Below, piece after piece: positions 1-9,766 of a DNA stretch of 64,000 nt. The DNA is taken from the NCBI RefSeq assembly GCF_001540865.1, contig NC_033639.1, forward strand, positions 7,286,282 to 7,350,281. The letters are read 5' to 3'. The stretch's first letter is position 1. The number at the start of each line of letters is the position of its first letter. This DNA is from Ananas comosus (Eukaryota; Streptophyta; Magnoliopsida; Poales; Bromeliaceae). The notes under the pieces were generated by a model, which searched no databases, was not told the DNA's origin, and was given only the letters and a program-made list of their open reading frames with translations. The translations under genes were made by a program, and so were the position numbers.

Positions 1-780
1 ACGTTATAATCGTAGTTTCTCCTAAGTCATAACCAAGTCCAACATGTGTAAGTAGATATAATCAAAAGTCGAGGCTCCAATTCAGATTTTGAAGATAAAA
101 ACACGAAATCCATGAATCGAGCAATTTCTATATACTAAACAACCCGATGAATACATGTCGACCATATAGCTACTTAGAAGACAAACCGATGATTAACCCA
201 CCTCAAGAGCTACTCCCAATCTGGCGCAACATCGAAACAGCGAAAATCCACGCTCGCCCGGCCTCCCAACACAGCAACTACGATGCTCGTGTGCTCGAAC
301 GGCTCCGTGGCGCGACGTCAGCGACAATCCAACTCCACCTGAGCTCCTCCACAACGCACAGTCGAGCTAGAGAGAGAGAGAGGAGAAGAAAATAGTAAAA
401 CCTCCTTCTCAGCTCTACAACACGCCTATATAGGCTGTGGGGAGGGGTGGTACAAACGAGGTGAGAAAAGACCAAAAAGCCCTCTCACCTACCCTGGTGT
501 ACCGGTACACGGGCATTCGTACCGGTACAAATGGCAACCCGAGAGCAACTGCGCAGAAACAGGCGAAGTGTACCGGTACACATCCGATGTTGTACTGGTA
601 CAAAAAGTGTACCGGTACACCTCTGATGTTGTACCGGTACAACAAGCAGGAAATCTGCAATTTGCAGATTCCAATGCTGATTCCTGCTCTCGCGTCCCCA
701 CTGAGTCCGTTTGTGTCTATTTCGCGCCAACGCGACTCGGACTTGTCCTGACACTCTCCCGACGTGTCGACAAGCCTCGA
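1..780 (-). mobile_element. LTR-retrotransposon LTR remnant, cut by window start
   Basis: The stretch reads like an LTR on the minus strand. It has an array of ACCGGT palindromes (501-638), then a TATA-like CTATATAGG at about 424-432 (minus strand), then a CT/GA-rich leader at 365-420. A candidate LTR start on the minus strand is TGTCGACACG near 755-768. No gag or pol lies inside the window, and the open frames here are shadows without a recognisable domain. Assignment to LTR rather than host promoter is inference from the shared ACCGGT pairs in the gypsy LTR at 7429-9716. Confidence 0.45.
501..638. promoter_or_regulatory. Array of paired ACCGGT palindromes
   Basis: Six motifs fall in three pairs: ACCGGT at 501 and 521, ACCGGT at 572 with ACTGGT at 594, and ACCGGT at 611 and 633. 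Most are extended to the palindrome GTACCGGTAC. Start-to-start distances are 20, 22 and 22 bp. The array lies just upstream (minus strand) of the TATA-like site at about 424-432, so a U3 enhancer or repressor-binding role is plausible. The binding protein is unknown. Confidence 0.5.
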
Positions 781-799
781 CTGCTGTATACCAGGGATA

Positions 800-1430
800 C
801 TACATATAGTTTCGTACTTTCTAACTTTAGTACCTTGTGGTTTAAAATATATCACTTTCCTACCCTGTAGTTTTATTTTTCTCTTTTTATTATCTACTCT
901 ACTAATTTTTTTGTTAAATCAATGACAAAGTTAAAACTAAAGGGTATTAAAGTAAATATCCAATAAACCATACGTGGGGTATTTGAAGTTTTTTATATAT
1001 AATTTAGCGAAAAGTTAACGGAGGGGTTGACAAAAACAGAAAAATAAAACCACAGGGTACTAAATTGATATACTTTAAACCAAATGGTACTAAAGTGAAA
1101 AAGTGCGAAACCACATGGGTGGCATTTGAAGTTACCGTTTTTCTTTAACTAAGATACACTTTAAACCATATGGTACAAAAGTGAAAAAGTGCGCAACCAC
1201 TTGTTAAAATTAAAGGGTATTAAAGTGAATATCCAATAAACTATAGGTGGGGTATTTGAAGTTTTTTATATATAATTTAACGAAAAGTTAACGAAGAGGT
1301 TGACAAAAAAAGAAAAATAAAATCACATGGTACTAAATTGATACACTTTAAACTATATGGTACTAAACTTAAAAAGTGCGAAATCACATGGATGGAATTT
1401 GAAGTTACCGTTTTTCTTTAACTAAAACCA
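800..1430. repeat. MITE-like sequence with internal tandem duplication
   Basis: An AT-rich element of the 'GGTACTAAA..GTGAAAAAGTGCGAAACCACATGG' type (two quoted pieces are separated here by dots). A unit starting at 930 recurs at 1203, with about 273 bp periodicity. The second unit ends near 1423, and a partial third match lies at 1152-1202. The two units differ by scattered substitutions, so the duplication is not recent. A related single-unit element sits at 50563-50947 in the I9-inhibitor gene intron. No coding capacity. Confidence 0.55.
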
Positions 1431-1600
1431 AAAGAGTTTTTGCGAACCCTAATATTAAAAAAAAAATTAGATTACATCTATATATATATATATATAGTCC
1501 GGCTACTGTACTATCGATAGTACCAAGCCCTTGGTACTATTGAGTTTTCTATCGTTAGATCTATCCGTTGATCATTTCCACCCGTTAGATTATCTATTAC

Positions 1601-2709
1601 TCTATATGAATCCTCAATAAAATTGATGACATGGCAAGCCCTCCTTTTTTCAAATTTTTTAAATTTTTTAAATTTTTTAATGGTGGTTCATTTTTTTTAT
1701 TCTTACATTTAATGTTATTAATAGTTATAACTCCATTAATACTCACCTCTTAATTACTCTTTAATTTTATTTATATCCCATATAAATTTTTTAATAGTGA
1801 AATATTTAAGACATTAATTATAAAGAGAAAAAACTGTCTAATTATTGCCCAAGAATAATGGCTTCAGTTTTACATGTTTATATTTTTACTATCTTATTAT
1901 ATTTAATGTTGCTAATGATAGCTGCATATTACATGCATATGTTTTCCTTTCCTAATTAATTAAATAAATACTATACTTTAGGTGACAAATTAATATGTGG
2001 TAGTAAATATAGCTTCTCCAAGCTTGATAAACCCCAAACCCCACATCCGCGATCTCTCTGTCGAGCTCTTCCGCTCTCCTTCCCAAACCCTAAAACCCCA
2101 ACCTTTCCTCTTCCTCCGCACCCTCCCTCGCCGCCGCCCCTCCGATCGGCGGCACCTCGATCCTCTCCGCCGGCCCCGCCGCCGTCCAGGCGGCGGTGGC
2201 CATCTAGAAGGAGACCCCGGAGGAGGAGCGGCCGAAGACCTTCCTCCACATGGCGGACCTCGCTATCGCCACGTCCGTGGGCGCGCGGTTCGAGCGGATG
2301 ATCCGCGAGGCCCTTGACGAGGTGTGCGCGGCGCTCAAGGCCGCGGACGGGGGCGCCGCGTTCAAGGAGGATGTGTGGTCGCGCCCATTTACAACAATTT
2401 CAAACTCTTATACGACCCCCACTCCTACCCTCGATCACTCCTTTCTCGAAAAAATGTAAGAACTCTATAAGTTTTTAATTTTTATCCACCGCATCGCGTG
2501 AATTCCTACACTATATACATCATTGCTAAACTAAAAATATAACTAAAATATCTCTATTTCCGGTATAGGGACAACTCATTCTTTTTTATACTATTCATGA
2601 AAATTTAGGCATGGAGTGGAGTTTAATATCTAAATTTCTTTCTACAGCTTTATTTATTTATTTATTTATACAGAATCTACCCGCTGCAACGCGCGGGTGC
2701 CTTCACTAG
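1601..2709 (+). mobile_element. Non-autonomous Helitron-like element with captured gene piece
   Basis: The 3' end shows the Helitron hallmark. A GC-rich hairpin has stem ACCCGC (2679-2684) and GCGGGT (2693-2698), followed 7 bp later by terminal CTAG at 2706-2709 and then a host T. A candidate 5' end begins TCTATATGAATCC at 1601. The element interrupts a family A MITE, which dates it as younger than that MITE. Left flank TATTA (1595-1599) and right flank TATTA (2710-2714) also match. That could be read as a 5-bp duplication, which Helitrons do not make, so the exact 5' boundary is uncertain. No Rep/helicase is present. Confidence 0.65.
2040..2387 (+). pseudogene. Captured fragment of coproporphyrinogen III oxidase (plastid HemF-type)
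   Basis: In one frame the DNA encodes a serine/alanine-rich stretch like a plastid transit peptide. The family's N-terminal conserved block follows, including [21 protein letters not shown] and FKEDVWSRP. Coproporphyrinogen III oxidase decarboxylates coproporphyrinogen III in plastid haem and chlorophyll synthesis. The glycine-rich block that normally follows SRP is missing: homology stops at 2387 and AT-rich DNA begins. Two in-frame stops occur (TAA 2091-2093, TAG 2205-2207), and the start codon is not recognisable. An ATG at 2250 opens 69 codons but gives no functional enzyme. The fragment lies wholly inside the Helitron-like element, so capture is the simplest explanation. Confidence 0.82.
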
Positions 2710-2860
2710 TATTAGTAAACCAACCACCCACTCAACCCTAGGGGACCAGTATCAATTTAACCGGGGACCACTATCATCCTAACCGCACATCTTTTCATCC
2801 AACGGCCAAAAACTCAATAATACCATGGGCTTGGTACTATTGATAGTATAGTAGCATAAT

Positions 2861-2931
<71 letters not shown>
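2861..2931. repeat. (CT)n microsatellite running into an assembly gap
   Basis: About 70 bp of nearly pure CT dinucleotides end exactly at a run of 100 Ns, so the repeat probably broke the assembly. Confidence 0.95.
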
Positions 2932-3031
2932 NNNNNNNNNNNNNNNNNNNNNNNNNNNNNNNNNNNNNNNNNNNNNNNNNNNNNNNNNNNNNNNNNNNNN
3001 NNNNNNNNNNNNNNNNNNNNNNNNNNNNNNN
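2932..3031. other. Assembly gap (100 N)
   Basis: Exactly 100 unresolved bases between a CT microsatellite and AT-rich low-complexity DNA. The true gap length is unknown. Confidence 0.99.
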
Positions 3032-3680
3032 CTTAAATATAAAATTTAAAATTTAAAATTTAAAATCTAAATTTAAAATTTAAAAATTTAAATTTAAATT
3101 TAAAAATATAAATATTTATGAAATTTAAAATATAAAATTTTAATATTTAAAAATATCATTTTTAATTTTTAATTTTAAGGTTGAAATTTGAAATTTGAAA
3201 TTTAAAATTTAAAATTTCAAATTTAAAATAATTATTAAATATAAAATATAAATTTTTAAAATTTGAATATTTAAAATTTAAAATTTAAAATTTAAAATTT
3301 AAATTTGAATATTTAAAATTTAAAAATTTATAATTTGAAGATTAAAACTTGTAATTTAAAATTTAAAATGTTCAAATTTTGAAATTTAAATTTTAAAATC
3401 TAAAATGCCAAATTTTAAACTTTATCTTAAATTTAAAATTTGAAATTTAAATTTAAAATTTTGAAATTTGAAATTTGAAATTTTAAAATCTAAAATTTGA
3501 GATTTGAAATTTAAAATTATAATTTAAAATTTAAAGTTTGAAATCTTTATTTCAAATTTTAAATTTTATAAGTTAAAATTTAAAAATTAAAAAATAAATC
3601 TGAAAATTAAAATTTAAAATTAAATTTAAATTTAAATATTGAATTTAAAATTAAAATAAAATTTTGATGTTTGAGCCCAA
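3032..3680. repeat. AT-rich low-complexity block of AATTTAAAATTT-type units
   Basis: Imperfect reiteration of short words such as AAATTTAAAATTT and TTTGAAATTT with no open frame. It grades at about 3680-3810 into sequence with AAAATCAG words and then the upstream region of the LRR gene. No gene signal is visible. Confidence 0.8.
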
Positions 3681-4013
3681 AATCAGAATCAGATTTTAAA
3701 AAGCAACTTTTTTCTGCTTCTGATTTTGGATCCTTCAAAATCAGTTTTCTATTTTAAAAAGCAGCGGATTTTAAAACTGCCCTTTTTAAAAGTTAGCCAA
3801 ACACCCCCTATATTACTGTCATATTTTTATCTTCTCATTTGAGCCACTCCATGTCCCCCCACCTATCCCACTCTTGCTCCAACTAGTGCGAGAAAAGGTC
3901 CCTAGCTCTCAACACATAATAATGCTGCATATTAATATATAATTAACTAACTTCCTCATCTCACATGCATGCACCTTCCTCGCTTACTTTCAACCCCCGG
4001 CCCTCCTCTAAAA

Positions 4014-4047
4014 GAAGAAGAAGAAGAAGAAGAAGAAGAAGAAGAAG
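4014..4047. repeat. (GAA)n microsatellite in 5' leader of LRR gene
   Basis: About eleven AAG/GAA triplets lie just upstream of the chosen start codon. They would encode polyarginine if the upstream in-frame ATG were used, which argues against that start. Confidence 0.85.
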
Positions 4048-4057
4048 AGCTAGAGCA

Positions 4058-5368
4058 ATGGGTAGTAGTACTCCTCAACTTGTAATCCTTGTCTTTTTCA
4101 CCACATTCCTCTCCTCCACTCCCTCCCACAATGCGGCCCACGGCTACTCTTACTCCAACGACACCACCGCCGGCAAATGCGGATTGGTGGACCCTCCGGC
4201 CCCTCCGCCGCCTCCGCTGCAGCCCTCCGACTTCCTCAACATGAGGCAGTACCAAGCCTACCTGGTGATCCAAGCCTTCAAGGCCACCATCACCTGCGAC
4301 CCGAAACACGTCACCGCCAGCTGGGTCGGCTCCCGGCCCTGCCACTACGCCGGCTTCTTCTGCGCCGCCCCTCCGGACTCCAAGAACACGCCGACCGTCG
4401 CCTCCGTTGACTTCAACGGCTTCCACCTCTGCGCCCCCTCCCTCGCGGGCTTCATCGACCGCCTCCCCGACCTCGCGCTCTTCCACGCCAACTCCAACAA
4501 CTTCTCCGGCCCCGTCCCCGACCTCACCCGGCTCCCCTACCTCTACGAGCTTGACCTCAGCAACAACAAGCACTCCGGCGCCTTCCCCGCCGCCGTCCTC
4601 CCCCTCGGCAACCAGCTCGCCTTCCTCGACCTCCGCTTCAACGCCTTCTCGGGGGCGGTCCCCGGCTCCGTCTTCCTCCTCAGCCTCGACGTGCTCTTCC
4701 TCAACAACAACAGGTTCCGACAGCGCCTCCCCGCGGAGCTCTGGAGCTCCCCGGCCCCCTACCTCACCCTCGCCAACAACGGCTTCACGGGGCCGATACC
4801 GTCGTCCATCGGCAACGCCTCTTCGGTGCTGCGCGAGGTGCTCCTCCTCAACAACCGGCTCACCGGCTGCCTGCCCTACGAGATCGGGCTCCTCCGGAAC
4901 GCCACCGTGTTTGATGTGGGCGGCAACCTGCTGACCGGCCCGATGCCGCTCTCCTTCGGCTGCCTGGTGAGGCTCGAGCAGCTGAACCTGGCTGGCAACC
5001 TGCTGTACGGGCCGGTGCCGGACGCCGTCTGCTGGCTGGGGTGGGTCGGCAGCCTGGCCAACCTGTCGCTGTCGGAAAACTTCTTCACGTCGATCGGGCC
5101 CAGCTGCTGGTGGCTGCTCAGGAGGGGAGTGCTCGACGTCCGCCGGAACTGCATTCCGGGGTTCCCGGACCAGCGGCCCGTGGCCGAGTGCGTGCACTTC
5201 TTCTCGTTCCCCAAGTTCTGCCCCTTCCTTCCTTCCATTCCGTGCGCGCATTTTCCCGATTGGCCGTTCAAGCGTGCAGCGGCAGCGGTGGCGAATGGAG
5301 AGGCGCCGCTGCCACCGAAGAAGAACTATGTGGGCTACAGTGCACTTCATAACAGGCCTGGATATTAA
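4058..5368 (+). CDS. Secreted leucine-rich-repeat protein, LRR-extensin-like (At4g06744 type)
   Basis: A single-exon gene of 436 residues. I chose the ATG at 4058 over the in-frame one at 3965. It directly precedes a hydrophobic signal peptide (about residues 1-25, with LVILVFFTTF), whereas the longer version begins with a low-complexity poly-Arg stretch read from a GAA microsatellite. A short proline run (APPPPP) follows the mature N terminus. An LRR N-cap has conserved cysteines and a W at about 75-100. Around nine plant-type LRRs follow (about 105-345), with motifs such as LYELDLSNNKHSG and LDVLFLNNNRF, then a cysteine-containing C-cap (RNCIPGFPDQRP). The extensin Ser-Pro repeats of true LRX proteins are absent. 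The family is secreted to the cell wall. The specific role is unknown. Confidence 0.85.
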   Translation: MGSSTPQLVILVFFTTFLSSTPSHNAAHGYSYSNDTTAGKCGLVDPPAPPPPPLQPSDFLNMRQYQAYLVIQAFKATITCDPKHVTASWVGSRPCHYAGFFCAAPPDSKNTPTVASVDFNGFHLCAPSLAGFIDRLPDLALFHANSNNFSGPVPDLTRLPYLYELDLSNNKHSGAFPAAVLPLGNQLAFLDLRFNAFSGAVPGSVFLLSLDVLFLNNNRFRQRLPAELWSSPAPYLTLANNGFTGPIPSSIGNASSVLREVLLLNNRLTGCLPYEIGLLRNATVFDVGGNLLTGPMPLSFGCLVRLEQLNLAGNLLYGPVPDAVCWLGWVGSLANLSLSENFFTSIGPSCWWLLRRGVLDVRRNCIPGFPDQRPVAECVHFFSFPKFCPFLPSIPCAHFPDWPFKRAAAAVANGEAPLPPKKNYVGYSALHNRPGY

Positions 5369-5404
5369 TGGTCGAACAAGAAGAAGAAGAAGAAGTCTTA
5401 TTTT

Positions 5405-5441
<37 letters not shown>

Positions 5442-5445
5442 NTAG

Positions 5446-5622
5446 CCCTTGAATTGAGAAATGAGTGGTTAGGATAATGTGGGCCCTCTAGGGTTAAGTG
5501 AGTAGTTGGTTGAATAGTATAATCTAACAGGTAAAAATAATCTGAGGGTTAAATCTAACGGTGGAAAACTCGATAGCACCAAATTCTTGGTGCTATCGAT
5601 AGCACCCCAGCTGGACTATATA
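5446..5622. mobile_element. Partial MITE family A copy
   Basis: The sequence aligns with the reverse complement of the copy at 18907-19135, including the GGGCCCTCTAGGGTT core. It ends in GGTGCTATCGATAGCACC. The outer left arm is lost at a (TA)n run containing one N (5410-5442). The terminal hairpin has G and C where the 1495 copy has A and T, so the pairing is preserved. Confidence 0.65.
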
Positions 5623-5660
5623 TATATATATATATATTGTAGTGCTACTATACTCTTTTA

Positions 5661-6464
5661 GGGCGTGTTTAGTTTAAGTTATGTAATATTAAAGGGTATC
5701 TCTGATGCTGCATTAGCTCGTTTGGTTTAATACAGTAATATAATATTAGATTGCAGTGTTTATATCGTTATTATGTTTGGTTCAATTTATAAAATTTAAT
5801 AATCCTGACATAAAAGTATAGTTGTTTACAAAATTGTTCTTATTGTGGCCATTTGAATATTAATTGATGAGAGAAAATATAAATACAAAACTAAAATAAA
5901 AATTAAAAGATAATAAAGTAAATAAAAATTATCATTTACAAACAATAAATTAAGCTAGGCTTTTTATTTTTAGGCTAACACATGATTAATTAGGGTACAA
6001 AAATATATGAAATTTTTCCTAACATTTCAAAATCAGATCCAAGAAAAGGGAAATAGAAAATAAAAGACGATGCTGTTAATAGAAAAAAAGACGTGCAAGA
6101 GAGAGAAAGAGATAGAGAGAGAGAGAGAGAAAGCGGCATGCGAGAGAGAGAGAGAGAGAGAGAGATTGAGAGAGAGCAGCGTGTGGGAGAGAGGGGGGAG
6201 GGCGTGAGAGAGAGATCGAAACAATACTGTTAATTGGGTTTGAGGGTGTTGAAGGGTAAAATTGTCATTTTATATAATATATAGTATTACCGGTTTTCAG
6301 TAATCTAAAATACACGACCCCCCTCTCGTTAATATTTTTGGTGTAATCCTACTCAATTTGTAATGCTACATTAACGACTAGATTACATAGCGGATGAATC
6401 AAACACAGTAATCCTTGCAGCATTGTCTGTAATCCTGCCAGAATAACTCGAACCAAACCCACCC
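5661..6464. mobile_element. Tourist-like (PIF/Harbinger) MITE
   Basis: The terminal inverted repeats are GGGCGTGTTTAGTT (5661-5674) and the complement of AACCAAACCCACCC (6451-6464), 11 of 14 matching. A direct TTA lies on both sides (5658-5660 and 6465-6467). A TTA/TAA target duplication with GGG(N)TGTTTGGTT ends is the PIF/Harbinger signature. The interior contains a GA-rich stretch (6098-6215). There is no transposase, so it is non-autonomous. Confidence 0.75.
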
Positions 6465-6472
6465 TTATGACT

Positions 6473-6955
6473 ATAGAGTACTTCGTATTCATAAGTTATT
6501 TTCAATGTTGAGGTTTTCGAATCGATAATCTACACCGTTAAATATGATCTAGAGTATTTGAAACTTCCAGAAAATAAATTTCGTAATTTTTCGAAATCAT
6601 TATAAAGTACATCAAGCGGGTATAAAATGAACGATTAAAATCGAACAACATCCCAAAAATGGATGATCAGATCCTTTAATTTAAGATCGAAGTTATTGAT
6701 CTTTATTTAGGTAGTGAATAGAATTTTCTATAAAAAATTCAACCTATTCCGATTCTTTTTCACTGTTAAACTAGCAAATATTTCATATCAGCCGTTAAAA
6801 ATTGTCAATTTTGTAAACTTTTGATCGTAAGGTAAATGATATCGAAAAGTTATAAAATTTGATTTGTGAAAGTTTTAAATGCTCTAGATAATGTTTAACC
6901 ATATAGATCGTCGATTCGGAAGCTCTATCACCGAAAACAACTTATGAGTACGAAT
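6473..6955. mobile_element. MITE family C copy
   Basis: Long inverted ends contain CATAAGTT.TTTTC.ATG and GAAAACAACTTATGAGTACGA. The interior matches the copy at 46096-46605 in inverted orientation. The right end abuts the truncated gag of the gypsy array at 6976. No ORF. Confidence 0.65.
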
Positions 6956-6975
6956 ACGATCCAGAGGTAAAAGAG

Positions 6976-7110
6976 GTCCCGGACCTCACTGGACCCAGAG
7001 GTAACAGAGGTCTCCACCTCCTCCGCATCAGCCGCCTCAGCCGCCTCAGCCGCCTCGGCTGTTCTCGAACGAGTCAAAGGCATCTTAAGCTGCAGCACAA
7101 AAACAAACAT
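6976..7110 (-). pseudogene. Truncated second gag start of the gypsy array
   Basis: The first about 45 codons match the gag N terminus at 14606-14470 (MFVFVLQLKMPLT..., AEAAEAADAEEVET). The match stops at 6976, and unrelated DNA leads into the family C MITE. The alanine/glutamate tract is one repeat unit longer here than in the main copy. The junction has a short duplication of CAGAGGTAA-like sequence, compatible with microhomology-mediated deletion. Confidence 0.8.
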
Positions 7111-7407
7111 AGATTAAAAAAACCTATACTATTAAACCTTTACTTCAGGTATTAGCCAGCTAACCAAGCGAAAGTAATGAAATATAACGCATACTAACTT
7201 TCGATGTCACGTTGTCGTCCGCCAACGTGGCCCTCTGCAAAGTTAGTAATTGCACATTGCGATCAAACTCCTACCATTCAGAGTTTATAATTACCCAATA
7301 AGAGTACTTTCGCTAACAGCAACCTCGACTAGACCTCGTCTCTCACGAGCCTATTCTTATAGTCCAACCAGCCTAAAGTTTGCTAGGTCTACTAAGACTC
7401 AACCCTA

Positions 7408-7420
7408 GACTCTGATACCA
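7408..7420 (-). other. Primer-binding site of the truncated second unit
   Basis: On the minus strand TGGTATCAGAG lies 8 bp after the LTR end at 7429, complementary to the 3' end of initiator Met-tRNA. It shows that internal sequence, not host DNA, follows the leftmost LTR. Confidence 0.8.
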
Positions 7421-7428
7421 CTATAATC

Positions 7429-9716
7429 TGTCACGCTCGGGTACCAGCGGAAGCATATCCGGTACGTGCACAGACCCGCCATACACCTGCAGTATATAAG
7501 GCGTCTACAAGAAAGCAAGTCGATAGGAGAAAAACATAGAAAATTCATATCCTGATATCAGAGCAAAGTATAAGTCCCAAATACGATCAACAGAGGAACA
7601 AAGAGTAACCAATCCAAAAATTCCACATCATGGAGAAGTATAACAACTATAATTTCAGGTTCCAACACTCATATACATCACAGGGTACACAAAACATCTG
7701 TACAATGGTAGTCTCTCTATACACTGGACATCACCCTTGGCAGTAGCCCGAGTAGCAAGGTGATCGACTAGTAAGCCCCTAGCAATGTCTAGCTAGACGC
7801 GACTCCCTTGTCACGATCCCTAGCTTCTCCTGTAGATGGCTCTGTAAAAACAACCATAAAAAAGGCGTGAGAACTATTAATAATAGTTCCCAGTGGGTAA
7901 GCCGCCACCCTCAGCGAATTACACCACTAGGTTCATGATGTACTAAATGAAAGTAAAAGCGAAACTTGCATGATATATATAAGCAATGCTAACAGGTAAT
8001 AGGCATGTAATCAACATGTAATTCATGATTTCTGCAGTAATGAATAAACTAAATAATAGAAGCATCACAACTACTATGAACATGAACATAAACATGAATG
8101 TGTAAGTAAATACTGTACACGATAACTGATGAGCATTCATTACTGTCCTTGTCATTTAGTACTTTCATTTCATTCATAAGGACCTACACCAAGTAGTCCG
8201 GCTTGCGCCGCGCCTGATGGCCCCGTGGTAGTATACACTCCCCACGGCAATCCACTTCGGCACCCAATCCCGCACGGGCGAGCAACTGTCGCGTAGACCA
8301 ACTCCGGAGTGCCGGCTTGTAGAGAGCTACCCTCACAAGCGTGTGCGAATGAGCACAATGGCAAGCAATCAAAGTCCATAGCTCAGTGTATCTTAATCAT
8401 CGTGTAATAGTACACTATGTTGTCACTCTCGATCTATTGATCGGAATTCTCAATATGATAAAGAATGAAACTTGCTAGTATCACTAGATTAGTAAACACA
8501 TAAAAGTAATGCCAATTTACATATTGCATTAGAAACAATAGGGTCAAGAGAATGTCATTGTTTTCTATTTTGTAGAAGCATAATACACTTATCACTTGGT
8601 TATTCAACTGAACTAAACAGGAATACTTTACTGCATGAATACTTTATGCATGACTACTCTCTACTTCATAGAGGTTTCATTTCAATTGTATCAAACATTG
8701 TGGCAAGATTATTCCGAGTCCTTTATCATTCACATAAACACAATAGCGCACAACCAAACCAATTCTATAGTAGCATATAGAACATAGGGAAGCTTCACTT
8801 GCTCTGGTTAGGTCAAACCCACCTATTCTTCGATGGTCCTCGCTAAACTTATAAGTAGGCGTTGCCACAGTACTCCAATTACCCTTGTATCTTGTTACAA
8901 TTGAACCCCTAGTTCAGATTAGAGTAATACTCATAATTCCAATCTTAAAAGCCTTCCAGAATCAGCTGAGATCTATTTTACAATACCCTTGTACAGGGCT
9001 ATTGCTTGAATCCTTGTCTTGGTTCAGTTCAAGGTACTCAATTAACCCCTAAAAGCTCTTAAATATCAGCCAAGAGCAATCCAATATCCTGTCACAAAGC
9101 TGCTGATTTCGCACTTTCCTTTTGTTGAATTACCTTCCAAAGTCCACTCACAAGATTGTAAATTCAGCTCGAAATGAAAATTCCAGCTTTCCACAGCTTC
9201 ATCTCGACCTCCTCTAGGATTAAGTGTAAAAATCACAGTCAACTAACTCCTCTTAAGCTGCTGTAATCAATTTCCAAACCTCACCAAGGTAAAATCCAGA
9301 GAGTTACTAAACTTCAAGGTGCGAAATCATTCTCCCGAGTCCACCTTTTTCTTCTCCACAACTGGATTCTTCTCAGCAGTCCTTGTTTCTCTGAACCCCA
9401 GCAACTATAGAGGAGCTGCAAGGGTCGAACTGAGCTTTAGAGATAAGCTTGAAGGGTAAAATTACTAAAATCTCCTCTCTGCCACGCAGCTACTGCTGCT
9501 GCTGCTTGCTGTACCGGTACAGCATAATGCCTGTACCGGTACACAATGCAAAAATGACCCATTTCGCAGGAGCAATGCACTTTCTTGTCTCCGACAATCC
9601 GATCACTCTCAAACTTGTCCAAAAACTTGTCTAAGCCTTTTTGAACATGTAGAATAGATCCACATATCTTTCCTCACACTCGAACTTCGCAATTTGTAAA
9701 AGTTCAATGTATTACA
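7429..9716 (-). repeat. Gypsy LTR, left copy (3' LTR of the main unit)
   Basis: 2288 bp, beginning TGTAATACA at 9716 and ending GTGACA at 7429 on the minus strand, so TG...CA termini. It aligns along its whole length with 14925-17220. In the parts I compared by eye there are a few differences per hundred bases, plus short indels. Paired ACCGGT palindromes sit at 9513 and 9535. Confidence 0.9.
9513..9540. promoter_or_regulatory. Paired ACCGGT palindromes in gypsy LTR
   Basis: Two GTACCGGTAC-type palindromes with core starts 22 bp apart, about 180 bp inside the U3 end of the LTR. In the other LTR (17023 and 17045) both cores are mutated but the 22-bp distance remains. Confidence 0.5.
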
Positions 9717-9731
9717 TTCACCTCTCCTAAA
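9717..9731 (-). other. Polypurine tract
   Basis: On the minus strand an AGGAGAGGTGAA-like purine run directly precedes the LTR start TGTAATACA at 9716, the expected position for plus-strand priming. Confidence 0.75.
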
Positions 9732-9766
9732 AAGAAGTTTCGACCGTGAAACTTTAAATACTTACT

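Larger units (their letters stand above)
1495..2860. mobile_element. MITE family A copy, split by a Helitron-like insertion
   Basis: The left part (1495-1600) and right part (2710-2860) together align with the uninterrupted reverse-complement copy at 19161-19410. Each end carries a stem GTACTATCGATAGTAC-like palindrome followed by TACCAAG..CTTGGTA. The element is flanked by (TA)n on the left and (CT)n on the right. It has no ORF and must have been mobilised in trans. About 1.1 kb of unrelated DNA sits in its middle. Confidence 0.75.

Noticed and set aside
3956..5350. 464-codon minus-strand frame opposite the LRR gene
   Set aside because: It mirrors the GC3-rich plus-strand frame and has low-complexity Glu/Gly/Val composition. 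The plus strand has a signal peptide and LRR motifs.
8170..8379. Small minus-strand frames in the gypsy LTRs (8170-8379 and 15666-15875)
   Set aside because: Both lie at the same LTR position and are non-homologous to any known protein. They differ by frame-changing indels.
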